From Cyanobacteria bacterium REEB67 (GTDB lineage Bacteria > Cyanobacteriota > Vampirovibrionia > Obscuribacterales > Obscuribacteraceae), in the NCBI GenBank assembly GCA_018971775.1, contig JAGXAB010000070.1, forward strand, positions 1 through 33,078: a stretch of 33,078 nucleotides of DNA, written 5' to 3'. Both the position numbers and the translations under genes were made by a program. Positions 17,152 to 25,255 of the stretch are shown here, in pieces. The notes under the pieces were generated by a model. It did no database searches. It was not told where the DNA came from and was given only the letters and a program-made list of their open reading frames with translations. Numbering within the stretch: position 1 is the stretch's first letter; each line of letters opens with the position of its first letter.

Positions 17152-17206
17152 CACTTCTCCCGTTTGACCAAGTATTTTGCCGGCTGACCGGCAAGCCCGC
17201 CTTATT

Positions 17207-19465
17207 TTAGCAGGGCCCGCTGTAGGTGCAAGATGAATCGCCGGTGCACGAGCAACCAGTGGAGAGGTTGATAGTGTCCGAGGTCGCTCCATAATTGACT
17301 GTGAAACTCGATGTGACGTTATTCGAGCCATCTGCGCAGCAGTTTGTTGTCACGGCGCCGAGGTCTATTTGTCCAAGCAAGTTGTTGAAGCCGCTGCTCG
17401 GTGTGAACGAGTACCAGTTCATCAAACAGACTTGACCTTCGACATCGTAAGGATGCGGGAAGCCCCAGTCGCCGCTGACATCGACTTGATTGTCGTTAGG
17501 TACCATCGACTGACGTACTTCGGTCGGATTGGAAGGACTGCGGGCATCCACAGGTTGACTCATGAAGTTGCTCAACCAGGGAGCGTCTGACAGAGCCGAT
17601 GTTTCGTTTTTGAGAGTGATACCGCCTTTGCCACCATTAGCGCTGGCGCTATAGTAGATGTAGCCGCGGCCGCCCATCGGCACGTAATCACTGTTCAAGA
17701 TATCGTTGAAGACCTGATCCATGGTGCGGGCCGGCGGATAATTCGGCCAGTTCGGATCGATCTGGAACATACGTTGTTTGACGAAGTTATACATCGTACC
17801 GCCGGGCTTCAACCCTTCCGGATTGTTGCTGCCGAGCAGCACGCCGCGCGAATCGGCAACACGGAATTGCGGGCTGCTCAGCGAGCCTCTCGGTGAGGTC
17901 GGTATGGTGGCGATACCTGATTGGTAGGTGCCGGCGTGGAAATCATCTCCAGAGGCGCGTGCGCTCAACATTTGCAAGTTGAGAATGTCGGCCACGTTAA
18001 CGCTCTGACCGTTGCTGCCGGTCGGTTGCGCCGGGGCGATATTGTAGGCCGCTTCTATCAAAGGGCGGGCCCAGAGAGAGCGCGGATCGCTGTGATTATA
18101 CTGACTCATGTCGCTGTTGCAGCCGCTGCCGGCCTGGTCGAGCGTTATGTTGTTGATCGGGCTGCCGGCGCCGATGCCGGCGATATTGCGGCAATTGGCG
18201 GCCGAGACGCCTCCCGCTCCGATGCTATCGCCGGATAGGGTGTAACCGACGCTGATGGCGCTGCAATCAGGTGTATTGCCTTTGCTCACGTCGTCTACGA
18301 TGTGAGCGACATAATCGGACGGACTCGTCGCACCATAAGGAAGAGGATCGTTGACACCGACGAAGTACGGTAGAGCACTGCCTGTCGTACTGGTGAAGTA
18401 GACCTGCGGATTGTTCATGACATAAACGAAGGCGTCGGAATTGCCTGCTGCCACGCCGGTAGTCGGCGAAGCGGCACCGTTCAAGATGCGGATGAAACCG
18501 TGCGGAATGGTGGCGGAGAAGCCGACTTTTTCAATCGGTTCGACGATGGCGAAAGCATTGAAGCCGCCGGTATACCCCTCAGTAGAATTGCCGGTGGCGG
18601 CGATCGAAAGAGTGTTGGGCACGGGTGTCGGCCAGTTAAAAGAGTTACTGCCGCGGCCCGGTGAGCTAAATTGATTGAATTCGGCCTGGCTGACCAGGTG
18701 AGGTTTCAGACCAGGCTCCAGCGGTACCAGGTGGACATCGCCGTAGTTGGAAGCGGGTGTGAAGCCGTCAGTATAGCCTTTGAGATATTTGTGACTGGGA
18801 TCGGCGGCGACACTGGTCAACCAGTTGGCCACTTTGCTGTTATAAATTGCCGATTGATTGGTGACAAAGCTGTAATCGGGCAATTGTTGCGGTGCAATAT
18901 AGACGTTTGACGCCGTCTGGCGGTTGAGATAAGAGAACGTCGGCCGTCCTGCCGGTGTGAGATTGTTGGCGCCGAACTGTGTGGTCGGCTGCAGATTGCT
19001 CGTCGTGCTGAAATAAGCTTGCATCTGCGGAGAAGTGGATAGGGCGCCAGCCAGAGCGGTGCTCAGATTGTTCGCCGCCGTATTGATCTGTCCGGCGTGT
19101 GTGTTGGCACCGGCATCGATACCGGCCTGGTTGATGGCGTAGGCATTCATGTTGACGAGCAAAGCCTCGCCCATGACACGGTTGATGTTGCGCAGGTTGA
19201 TCACGCCCTGGGCACTACCGAGAATCTTGTCCGAAACGCCGTTGAATTGCAGCTGGTCTCCTGACCCCGGTAGAGGAACACTGACATTGACCAGTGCCGA
19301 TCTGACCATAGAGAGGTTGCCGGAATCGGTAGCTCTTTGCGCTTGCTGACCGCCGCCGAACAAAGTAACGAGCTGGACGACTACGACACCGATGATGACG
19401 ATCACCAGGATCAAGCCTGCCACCATCACCAGGGATGCGCCGCGTTGGTTTCTAATTCGGGCCAT
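17207..19465 (-). CDS. TadG-like pilus-associated protein
   Basis: The 752-residue protein starts MARIRNQRGASLVMVAGLIL and continues with a hydrophobic segment to ~residue 38, the N-terminal layout of TadG-like (Flp pilus-assembly) proteins: basic leader, small-residue motif, one membrane helix. A long extracellular part follows, rich in Gly, Ser, Asn, Thr and Pro, and the tail is cysteine-rich (CC, CSC, C, C in the last ~45 residues), which suggests disulphides or surface attachment. ATG is preceded by AGAGG ~9 bases away. It has a promoter at 19666-19693 and a long leader with a structured element. Tad pilin-like proteins are divergent on the other side. Family assignment rests mainly on the N-terminus. 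Confidence 0.82.
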   Translation of the reverse strand: MARIRNQRGASLVMVAGLILVIVIIGVVVVQLVTLFGGGQQAQRATDSGNLSMVRSALVNVSVPLPGSGDQLQFNGVSDKILGSAQGVINLRNINRVMGEALLVNMNAYAINQAGIDAGANTHAGQINTAANNLSTALAGALSTSPQMQAYFSTTSNLQPTTQFGANNLTPAGRPTFSYLNRQTASNVYIAPQQLPDYSFVTNQSAIYNSKVANWLTSVAADPSHKYLKGYTDGFTPASNYGDVHLVPLEPGLKPHLVSQAEFNQFSSPGRGSNSFNWPTPVPNTLSIAATGNSTEGYTGGFNAFAIVEPIEKVGFSATIPHGFIRILNGAASPTTGVAAGNSDAFVYVMNNPQVYFTSTTGSALPYFVGVNDPLPYGATSPSDYVAHIVDDVSKGNTPDCSAISVGYTLSGDSIGAGGVSAANCRNIAGIGAGSPINNITLDQAGSGCNSDMSQYNHSDPRSLWARPLIEAAYNIAPAQPTGSNGQSVNVADILNLQMLSARASGDDFHAGTYQSGIATIPTSPRGSLSSPQFRVADSRGVLLGSNNPEGLKPGGTMYNFVKQRMFQIDPNWPNYPPARTMDQVFNDILNSDYVPMGGRGYIYYSASANGGKGGITLKNETSALSDAPWLSNFMSQPVDARSPSNPTEVRQSMVPNDNQVDVSGDWGFPHPYDVEGQVCLMNWYSFTPSSGFNNLLGQIDLGAVTTNCCADGSNNVTSSFTVNYGATSDTINLSTGCSCTGDSSCTYSGPC

Positions 19466-19544
19466 GAGGGGAACCTCTAGTAGTAAAATTGAACTGTGGC
19501 ATACTAAGCGAAAAGCCTTACTTGTCCTGTTCGAGCCATTCCTT

Positions 19545-19571
19545 ATTTTAGACTCTTAATTTTAGACTCTT
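19545..19571. repeat. 13-bp tandem direct repeat in the TadG-like leader
   Basis: ATTTTAGACTCTT occurs at 19545-19557 and again at 19559-19571, period 14, about 80-106 bases upstream of the TadG-like start. It may be a tandem protein-binding site or part of the leader RNA. Confidence 0.8.
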
Positions 19572-19588
19572 GAACTCGGGATCAAGGT

Positions 19589-19647
19589 CCTGGCTAGTGG
19601 GAATAACCCCACTGGCGACGGCGAACCGCCGTATTTACAGGGCCAGG
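19589..19647 (-). ncRNA. Candidate structured leader RNA (three-way junction)
   Basis: On the minus strand, CCTGGC (19647-19642) pairs with GCCAGG (19594-19589) and encloses two hairpins: ACGGCG-GTT-CGCCGT (19632-19618) and AGTGGG-GTTATT-CCCACT (19613-19596), with joining strands of 9, 4 and 1 bases. The second stem could alternatively extend by three pairs (one G-T wobble) into the outer one. This sits ~10 bases after the predicted start of transcription and ~125 bases before the TadG-like gene. It does not match a riboswitch class I know. Confidence 0.5.
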
Positions 19648-19665
19648 CTTTCTTTTGGCGTATTT

Positions 19666-19693
19666 ATTATACCAGTTTAATGTTGGTTGGCAA
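19666..19693 (-). promoter_or_regulatory. Extended -10 promoter of the TadG-like gene
   Basis: On the minus strand TTGCCA (19693-19688) and TATAAT (19671-19666) are 16 bases apart, and TGG directly precedes TATAAT as an extended -10. Transcription would start near 19659, giving a ~195-base leader for the TadG-like gene. Confidence 0.7.
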
Positions 19694-19783
19694 GTACTAC
19701 TGGCGCTAAATCTTAGCTATCCGGGGAATAATTAAGCAATGATCGGTCCGCTTACTAGGTCGTTGAAGATAGAGAGATACCCA

Positions 19784-20320
19784 ATGTTCGGGAAATCACG
19801 TCTGCCCAGGTCAAAACCAAGACCACAAAAAGGTAGTGCCATAGCTGAGTTTGGCCCGGCTTTGTACGTTCTTGTGATGATTTTCTTCTTTCCCTTTCTC
19901 GATTTGATCGGTACGGCCGCCGAATATGCAGATTGCATGTACCTAAATAGCGTTTTGCTTCGCCAGGCTTCCCTTGAGAAACTGGTCTTTATGGACAATA
20001 CAAAAAGCCCTCCCGCTTTGAATGTCGACCTTTCCTGCAGCACCAGTGGGACCGGTTCGCTCAATACCGTGATCAATTCCTGGATGAACAGCGGGCTCGG
20101 GGCATTTGCCAGCAGTGGCACTCCGCCGGTGCAGTCGATAAGCGTCGATCTCACCGAGGGCACAAGAAATACGCGCTACGTGCATATGACCCTCGATGTC
20201 GAATGCAAGCCTTTTCTCAACGTCCCGTTTTTCATGCAGGTGCCTGGCCTCAATGCCCCGGTCACTTTTGAATTTCACAGTCGGGCCGTTATCGAAAATA
20301 TGCCGTACACGGCGAGTTAA
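19784..20320 (+). CDS. TadE-like pilin protein
   Basis: I prefer the ATG at 19784 (178 residues) because AGAGAG lies 7 bases upstream; an in-frame ATG at 19739 would add 15 residues. A basic leader is followed by QKGSAIAEFGPALYVLVMIFFF, the TadE-type signal: Gly-Ser, a Glu five residues into the hydrophobic helix. The remaining ~130 residues are an exported beta-rich domain with few cysteines (CSTSG, VECKP). TadE-like proteins are minor pseudopilins of Tad/Flp pili. It is divergent from the TadG-like gene and 39 bases upstream of another TadE-like gene. Confidence 0.82.
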   Translation: MFGKSRLPRSKPRPQKGSAIAEFGPALYVLVMIFFFPFLDLIGTAAEYADCMYLNSVLLRQASLEKLVFMDNTKSPPALNVDLSCSTSGTGSLNTVINSWMNSGLGAFASSGTPPVQSISVDLTEGTRNTRYVHMTLDVECKPFLNVPFFMQVPGLNAPVTFEFHSRAVIENMPYTAS

Positions 20321-20359
20321 AATGTCTATCTCTTTCAGTCGGGGCTTCAAGGTGGCGAC

Positions 20360-20821
20360 ATGACCGGTCAATCAATCTCCGGGCAAAACGCAATAGCAAA
20401 GACGAGATCGCGCGCCAGGCGCGGTCAGAGTTTGATTGAAACTGTCGTCGGCGGTGTCATTCTTGTACCGATTGTTCTGGCGATCATTGACCTGGCCGTT
20501 GTCGTACTCGGCGGTGAAATTTGTAATGACCTGGCCAAGCAAGCGGCGCGCGCCGCCGCCAATGCCGGCGATCGCGTCGAGGCCGTGACCGCCGTGGCGG
20601 ACGTGCAGAATCATTTTGTCGCCTCTTCTACTTATACAGGGATGATTTTGTCACTCAGTCGCTATGACGGCACTCCGGACGGACTTGCCTCTGTCCAGGG
20701 CGGAGTGACGATTAACCTGCCTGTACCAGTGCCCTTCCTCAATATCGGTCCGAGCATGGGCGTCAAAAGCCAGGCTACTGAAGCAATCGTTGGTATTGCC
20801 CCGCCACCTCCGGTAAATTGA
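20360..20821 (+). CDS. TadE-like pilin protein, second copy
   Basis: The 153-residue protein has an ATG start with AAGGTGG a few bases upstream. The N-terminus is basic (KTRSRARRGQ), then SLIETVVGGVILVPIVLAIIDLAVVVLGG: a TadE-like prepilin with Glu at position 5 of the mature helix if cleaved after GQ. A helix NDLAKQAARAAANAGDR follows, then a small beta domain. It probably forms a complex with the neighbouring TadE- and TadG-like proteins. The prepilin peptidase, secretin and platform proteins of a full Tad system are not in the window. Confidence 0.82.
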   Translation: MTGQSISGQNAIAKTRSRARRGQSLIETVVGGVILVPIVLAIIDLAVVVLGGEICNDLAKQAARAAANAGDRVEAVTAVADVQNHFVASSTYTGMILSLSRYDGTPDGLASVQGGVTINLPVPVPFLNIGPSMGVKSQATEAIVGIAPPPPVN

Positions 20822-20836
20822 TTTCTTTTTGGAGCG

Positions 20837-21322
20837 CTATTTGAAAAGCGTTCCTTCATAAAACAGAGCGATGAGCTTTGTATTTAAGGCCGCATAGAGG
20901 CCGAGCAGAAAGCTGCCCATGATCAACTGCCAGGTGAGCACGGCCTGTCGTGCCGAAAGACTACGCAATACGCCAAAACGCATGGCCATGAAGGCAAAGA
21001 GCACGACGGCAAAAAGCGCGTCGGCAATCAATGTGATCAGATTTTTTTGATCGTGCAAAAACCAGGTGGCGACGATCATGCCCAGGGCGATCAGCAAGAG
21101 CACCCAGGTGACCCGGTCGGCTTTGCGCAGTTTGATTACACCGGCGTCGGCATGAGCTTCTTGCAGGTATTTGACCGAGGAAACCAGACCACCGACCATG
21201 CTGTCGCGAGTTTGTTCTTTGCGGGCAGTGCTTGGTGCTCCAGCTGCCGAATCGGCAGCCTTACTCTGGTCAGGATCTTTATCAGACGGAGGGAGGGTTT
21301 CATCCCCTGAATGTTGCGTCAA
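20837..21322 (-). CDS. Small membrane protein with three predicted transmembrane helices
   Basis: The 161-residue protein starts at TTG with GGGGAGAG ~8 bases upstream. Residues 1-65 are charged and probably cytoplasmic. Three hydrophobic segments follow: VTWVLLLIALGMIVATWFL, LITLIADALFAVVLFAFMA and QLIMGSFLLGLYAALNTKLIALF. No known family is recognised. It lies 41 bases behind the HMA gene on the same strand, so it is probably the third gene of the epimerase transcript. Its stop lies within an 8-bp hairpin (20831-20854, one G-T pair) that may separate it from the convergent TadE-like gene. Confidence 0.85.
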   Translation of the reverse strand: MTQHSGDETLPPSDKDPDQSKAADSAAGAPSTARKEQTRDSMVGGLVSSVKYLQEAHADAGVIKLRKADRVTWVLLLIALGMIVATWFLHDQKNLITLIADALFAVVLFAFMAMRFGVLRSLSARQAVLTWQLIMGSFLLGLYAALNTKLIALFYEGTLFK

Positions 21323-21363
21323 GACCGGTCTCTCCCCAGTAAACTATGATCAAATTAATCATA

Positions 21364-21765
21364 TCACCTGGGCTCGAGCACCAGCGGAAGATCGCTAATC
21401 CCGGCCTCTTTGAGATTGGCCACTCCGACCTTCTCCGAGTCCATTACCGCTTTGATTTTTGTCCAGCTCACCTGGTCCCTGTCGTAAATCAAAGCGGCGT
21501 TGAAGGGTTTATAGATTGATACCACCACTTTGACTACGCCCGCGGTGGCGCGCAATTTTTTTTCCAGACGGATCAAACAGGTGGCGCAACTACTGCCTAC
21601 GACCTGCCAGTCGACCCGCTGCAAAGACTTTTTGGGCTCGGTTATTTTTGTGCCGGCGGTGCCCTTTGCCTGGGCCGCATCAAACGATATCCCGAACGCA
21701 AGCCCGATTGAAAGCGCGATTGAAAGCGCTGTCGAAATCCGAACGGAAAATAATGAGTGGATCAT
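21364..21765 (-). CDS. Exported heavy-metal-associated (HMA) domain protein
   Basis: The protein has 133 residues from the ATG at 21765; a TTG at 21789, directly after the epimerase stop, would add 8. The N-terminus is a signal peptide (SVRISTALSIALSIGLAFGIS, cleavage near AQA-KG). The mature domain is a ferredoxin-like HMA fold, with the CxxC of GSSCATCLIRLEKKL (C60, C63 from this start) and the later VVKVVVSIYKPFNAALIYDRDQV. HMA domains bind Cu(I) or other soft metals through the CxxC. An exported single-domain form suggests a periplasmic metallochaperone. It lies between the epimerase and a small membrane protein. Confidence 0.85.
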   Translation of the reverse strand: MIHSLFSVRISTALSIALSIGLAFGISFDAAQAKGTAGTKITEPKKSLQRVDWQVVGSSCATCLIRLEKKLRATAGVVKVVVSIYKPFNAALIYDRDQVSWTKIKAVMDSEKVGVANLKEAGISDLPLVLEPR

Positions 21766-21790
21766 GATTGGCACCGCATATGATGGCAAT

Positions 21791-22840
21791 CTAGGATTTA
21801 GCGGCTACGATTTCTTTGCTGCCTTTTTTCGTGGCTGGTTTGGACCAGTAGAAATCACGATTTTTGCCGTAGAACTCTATTGTCTTGGCCAGGCCTTCTT
21901 CGAGGCTCGTTGTCGGCTGCCAGCCAACCGTCTTGCGAATCTTATTGATATCCGAATAGAAATCGCCCGGTTCCTGCGCCTTGCGTTCGGCTGAAAATTC
22001 GGCATATTCCCATTTGCCCTGTTTGGCTACGGTGACTATCGTTTTGACCAATTCCAGGAAGCTTACCGGAATGTCCGAGCCGACATTGAAAACTTCACCA
22101 TAGGCCGCCTTGGTGATCGCTGATTTGACGATTGCTTCGACGCAATCGTCTACATAGCAAAAATCGCGCAGGATGCTGCCGTCGCCATAGACTTGAATGG
22201 TGTCATCGTCCATGGCCAGGCGTACGAACCAGTTGCAGACGCCGAAACGCGAGTGCTGCATCTGCGAACGCGGGCCATATATATTGCTCAGGCGGAGCAG
22301 GACCGAACGGATGCCGTGCACATCGTTATAGACCTTGATGATTTTTTCGGCGGTGAGATTGGAGATTTCGTAAATGCCTTTTGGATTTGTCGGAGCCTCT
22401 TCGTTCACCGGTAGTGATACCGAGGCACCGTATTGTCCCCGTGTGCCTGTATAGACGACGATGGCGTTAGGATTGTGTTTCCGCAACGCTTCCATGAGGA
22501 TGGCGGTGCCGGTGATATTCATATCTATGTCCGGAAATGGATTGGACAGACTCATTACATGGCAGACTTGACCGGCCAGGTGAAAAACGAAATCCTGTCC
22601 GCGCACCAGATAATCGATCGCCGATTCATCGCGGATATCGCAATAATTGATGCGCACCCGGTCTTTTACCGAGGCTAAATTAAACTCATTGCCACCGTAG
22701 TCGGGAATCATCGAATCGAGCACCGTGACTTTGGCGCCGAGGTTGGCCAGGCGGATTGCTAAATTGGAACCAATGAAGCCCATCCCTCCCGTGATCAGGG
22801 CGGTTTTGCCTTTGAAGGCGGTCTCAACTGTCTGGCTCAT
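21791..22840 (-). CDS. NAD-dependent epimerase/dehydratase (extended SDR)
   Basis: The protein has 349 residues from the ATG at 22840 (a GTG at 22855 would add 5). The Rossmann motif GGMGFIGSNL and the Asp of VTVLDS bind NAD. Later blocks are VFHLAGQ, VVYTGTRGQYG, RLSNIYGPRSQ, VYGDGSILRDFCYVDDCVEAI and GEVFNVGSD, typical of nucleotide-sugar epimerases and 4,6-dehydratases. The normal YxxxK catalytic pair reads YEISN: Asn stands where the Lys is expected. The product is likely a nucleotide-sugar enzyme for surface polysaccharide, together with the divergent aminotransferase and glycosyltransferase. Confidence 0.9.
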   Translation of the reverse strand: MSQTVETAFKGKTALITGGMGFIGSNLAIRLANLGAKVTVLDSMIPDYGGNEFNLASVKDRVRINYCDIRDESAIDYLVRGQDFVFHLAGQVCHVMSLSNPFPDIDMNITGTAILMEALRKHNPNAIVVYTGTRGQYGASVSLPVNEEAPTNPKGIYEISNLTAEKIIKVYNDVHGIRSVLLRLSNIYGPRSQMQHSRFGVCNWFVRLAMDDDTIQVYGDGSILRDFCYVDDCVEAIVKSAITKAAYGEVFNVGSDIPVSFLELVKTIVTVAKQGKWEYAEFSAERKAQEPGDFYSDINKIRKTVGWQPTTSLEEGLAKTIEFYGKNRDFYWSKPATKKGSKEIVAAKS

Positions 22841-23148
22841 TTTCTTAATTTCCACTCAGAATGCCGGCGAAATCTATCAAAAAACTCATCAAAAACTTGT
22901 TCAAGCTTTGTCCACATCATCGATAGGGCAAGATAATAGCATGCAGTTCGCTTGCGTCCCGCATACAGTCCCGCTCTCTTTAGTATTGTCCGAATTGCTG
23001 ATTTGTTTGCGGCCTCACCGGTTGCGGCATTGAGCCCGTCGATTTTCTTAGTTAAGTAGTTGTCAACTAAAGCGGTCTTAATTCATTCCTTGCTCTTTTC
23101 TTCTAGTATTGTTGGGTCAGTTATAGGGTTTGAGTGAGAGGCGTATAC
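22841..23148. promoter_or_regulatory. Divergent intergenic region with a palindrome
   Basis: The 308 bases between the epimerase (minus) and the aminotransferase (plus) carry TAGTTG-T-CAACTA at 23057-23069, a perfect 6-bp palindrome with one central base, about 80 bases before the aminotransferase start. It could be an operator for the polysaccharide genes. No clear -10/-35 pair was found. Confidence 0.4.
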
Positions 23149-24321
23149 GTGAAAGTTCCTTTCGGCAACATGAAGCTCCACTATGAGCAGTTCAAAACAG
23201 TCCTCGACGAGGCCGTAGCGCGCGTCATGGCCAGTGGATATTACATACTCGGACCGGAACTGGAAAAATTCGAAAAGGAATTCGCCACTTTCCTTGGCGC
23301 TAAATATGTAGTTGGCTGCGCATCGGGTACCGAAGCGATATATCTCGCTCTCGCCGCAGCCGATTGCGGCCCCGGTGACGAAGTGCTTGTCGTTGCTCAC
23401 ACCGCTGTACCGACGATTTCGGCGATTTCGATGACCGGCGCCACGCCCGTTTTCGTAGATATCAAAGCATCTACTTATGTCATGCGCGAATCGGAACTCG
23501 AATCAAAAATCACACCGCGCACCAAAGTCATCGTCCCAGTCCACATATATGGTCATATGGCCGAGATGGAAGTTATTATGAAAGTGGCCGCTCGCCACAA
23601 CATCAAAGTTTTGGAAGATTGTGCCCAGTGCACCGGTGCCACATATCGCGGCGCTACCGCCGGTACGATTGGCGATTGGGGCGCTTTCAGTTTCTATCCG
23701 AGCAAAAACCTCGGCGCCTTCGGTGACGGTGGAGCGGTCTGCACCAATTCTGAAGCCGAGTACAAGAAGCTGATCATGCTCCGCAACTACGGTCAGTCCA
23801 AACGCTACTACCACGACATCGTCGGCATCAACAGTCGCCTCGACGAGATCCAGAGCGCCATTCTTTCGGCACAGTTGCCCTACGTGCATGAGCTCAACGA
23901 GCGTCGCCGCGCCATCGCCGCTCGCTATACGGCCGGTTTGAAGGATCTGGTCGTCACTCCGGTGGAATTGCCCGGCTTCAAGCACGTCTATCATTTATAT
24001 GTAATCCAGACTCCATACCGCGAGGAGTTGCAGCAATATCTGCTGGAGCGCGGCATCCAATGCCTTATTCACTATCCAATCCCCGCTCACCTGCAGCAGG
24101 CCTATAGCTTCCTCGGCTATAAAGCCGGCGCTTTGCCCACCACTGAGCACATCGTCAAGCGCATCTTGAGTCTGCCGATGTTCCCCCAGATGACTGACGC
24201 GCAGGTCGATCAGGTGATTGAAGGTATTGCCGACTTCTACAAAGATTCTCGCTATGTCGTCGATAATGCCGAAGCAGGCTCTGTGGTAAAAGCGTATGGT
24301 GAAGGTCAAGTCGTCTCATAG
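23149..24321 (+). CDS. DegT/DnrJ/EryC1/StrS-family sugar aminotransferase
   Basis: The protein has 390 residues from GTG 23149, with GAGAGG 7 bases upstream; another in-frame GTG at 23134 lies within that region. The family is seen in VGCASGTEAIYLAL (~55-68), LEDCAQCTGATYRG (~155-168) and the PLP block GAFSFYPSKNLGAFGDGGAVCTN, where K186 should form the Schiff base. NYGQSKRYYH and NSRLDEIQSAIL follow. These enzymes transfer an amino group from Glu or Gln to keto-sugar nucleotides. The sugar cannot be told. It is 15 bases upstream of a GT2 gene, so the two form an operon ending at the terminator at 25110. Confidence 0.95.
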   Translation: MKVPFGNMKLHYEQFKTVLDEAVARVMASGYYILGPELEKFEKEFATFLGAKYVVGCASGTEAIYLALAAADCGPGDEVLVVAHTAVPTISAISMTGATPVFVDIKASTYVMRESELESKITPRTKVIVPVHIYGHMAEMEVIMKVAARHNIKVLEDCAQCTGATYRGATAGTIGDWGAFSFYPSKNLGAFGDGGAVCTNSEAEYKKLIMLRNYGQSKRYYHDIVGINSRLDEIQSAILSAQLPYVHELNERRRAIAARYTAGLKDLVVTPVELPGFKHVYHLYVIQTPYREELQQYLLERGIQCLIHYPIPAHLQQAYSFLGYKAGALPTTEHIVKRILSLPMFPQMTDAQVDQVIEGIADFYKDSRYVVDNAEAGSVVKAYGEGQVVS

Positions 24322-24336
24322 GAATTCGAGATCCAG

Positions 24337-25074
24337 ATGAATAACATGCAAGTCAAAAGCAGATTCGGTGCCAAAGCAAATCCGACTATCGCCCTCAGTT
24401 CGGTGTCGCTGATCATTCCAGCCTATAACGACGAAGAAACTGTCGGTCGCCTGATCGACGATGGTGACGCATTGCTGTCGGAAATTTGTGCCGATTACGA
24501 AATTGTCGTCGTCAACGATGGCAGCAAGGACCGCACCCTCGACGTCATCCAGGGTCGAGCCGATGTGAACCCGAGAGTGCGTTTGATCAATCATCCAGTC
24601 AATAAGGGCTTCGGTCAGACGATTCGCGAGCTCTATATGGCCGGCACCAAGGATCTGATTTTTTCCCTTCCTGGCGACTATCAATATGCTCCCAAAGAAT
24701 TATTGGCCATGGCTGAAGGTCTGCGCACTCATGACTTTGTCATCGGTTTGCGCGTCAATCGCAACGATCCGCCCCGCCGCAAAATGCAATCGAAAATCTA
24801 CAACTTGATGTTGCGCACTTTTTATGGTCACCGCCATAAGGACGTCAATTCGATCAAGCTCTTCAAAAAAGTTATTCTGGACAGCATTACCTTGCAATCC
24901 TACACGCCCTTTGTCGACGCCGAGCTCTGCATCCGCGCCGAGCGCGCCGGCTTTAAAGTGATTGAAATCCCGATCGAGCATTTACCCCGCACCACCCAGG
25001 GTGCTTCCGGTGGAAAATTCTCGGTAATCTGGGAAACATTCTCGGATCTGATCAAAATGAGCGGTAAGTTTTAG
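24337..25074 (+). CDS. Family 2 glycosyltransferase, dolichyl-phosphate-mannose-synthase-like
   Basis: The 245-residue protein has the GT-A fold with SVSLIIPAYNDEETV, YEIVVVNDGSKDRT and NHPVNKGFGQTIRELYMAG. The usual DxD block reads FSLPGDYQYAPKEL, so Pro replaces the first Asp and only one Asp remains in place. NSIKLFKK and FVDAELCIRAERAGFKVIEIPIEH follow, and there is no membrane anchor. It is likely to transfer a sugar to a lipid carrier or to build a surface glycan made with the upstream aminotransferase product. ATG follows a GGAATTCGAG stretch. Confidence 0.93.
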   Translation: MNNMQVKSRFGAKANPTIALSSVSLIIPAYNDEETVGRLIDDGDALLSEICADYEIVVVNDGSKDRTLDVIQGRADVNPRVRLINHPVNKGFGQTIRELYMAGTKDLIFSLPGDYQYAPKELLAMAEGLRTHDFVIGLRVNRNDPPRRKMQSKIYNLMLRTFYGHRHKDVNSIKLFKKVILDSITLQSYTPFVDAELCIRAERAGFKVIEIPIEHLPRTTQGASGGKFSVIWETFSDLIKMSGKF

Positions 25075-25109
25075 AAGACAAACGCTGCTTTTAGCAAATA
25101 AACATCAAG

Positions 25110-25139
25110 CCCGGGACTTTCAAACGGTCCCGGGTTTTT
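25110..25139 (+). terminator. Intrinsic terminator after the glycosyltransferase
   Basis: CCCGGGAC (25110-25117) and GTCCCGGG (25127-25134) form a perfect 8-bp GC-rich stem with a 9-base loop, directly followed by TTTTT and AATTT. This is a classical rho-independent terminator 36 bases after the stop codon. Confidence 0.92.
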
Positions 25140-25255
25140 AATTTGCCCTGTCAGCTTAATGTCACAGGAGGGCATTAAGCTCGGACTATCGAGGCGGTCC
25201 AGTGCTTTTCTTCTCTCTCGCTGGCCGGAGCCTCGACCTGCTTGGAGAAATTGCC

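Noticed and set aside
16645..17331. A longer start (17331) for the small secreted protein.
   Set aside because: The extra 60 residues overlap the TadG-like gene and hide the signal peptide; GGGAG before the ATG at 17151 is better.
19589..19647. A c-di-GMP or cobalamin riboswitch.
   Set aside because: The conserved c-di-GMP-I bases are missing. AGCCAGGA recalls the B12 box, but the rest of that box and the other cobalamin elements are absent.
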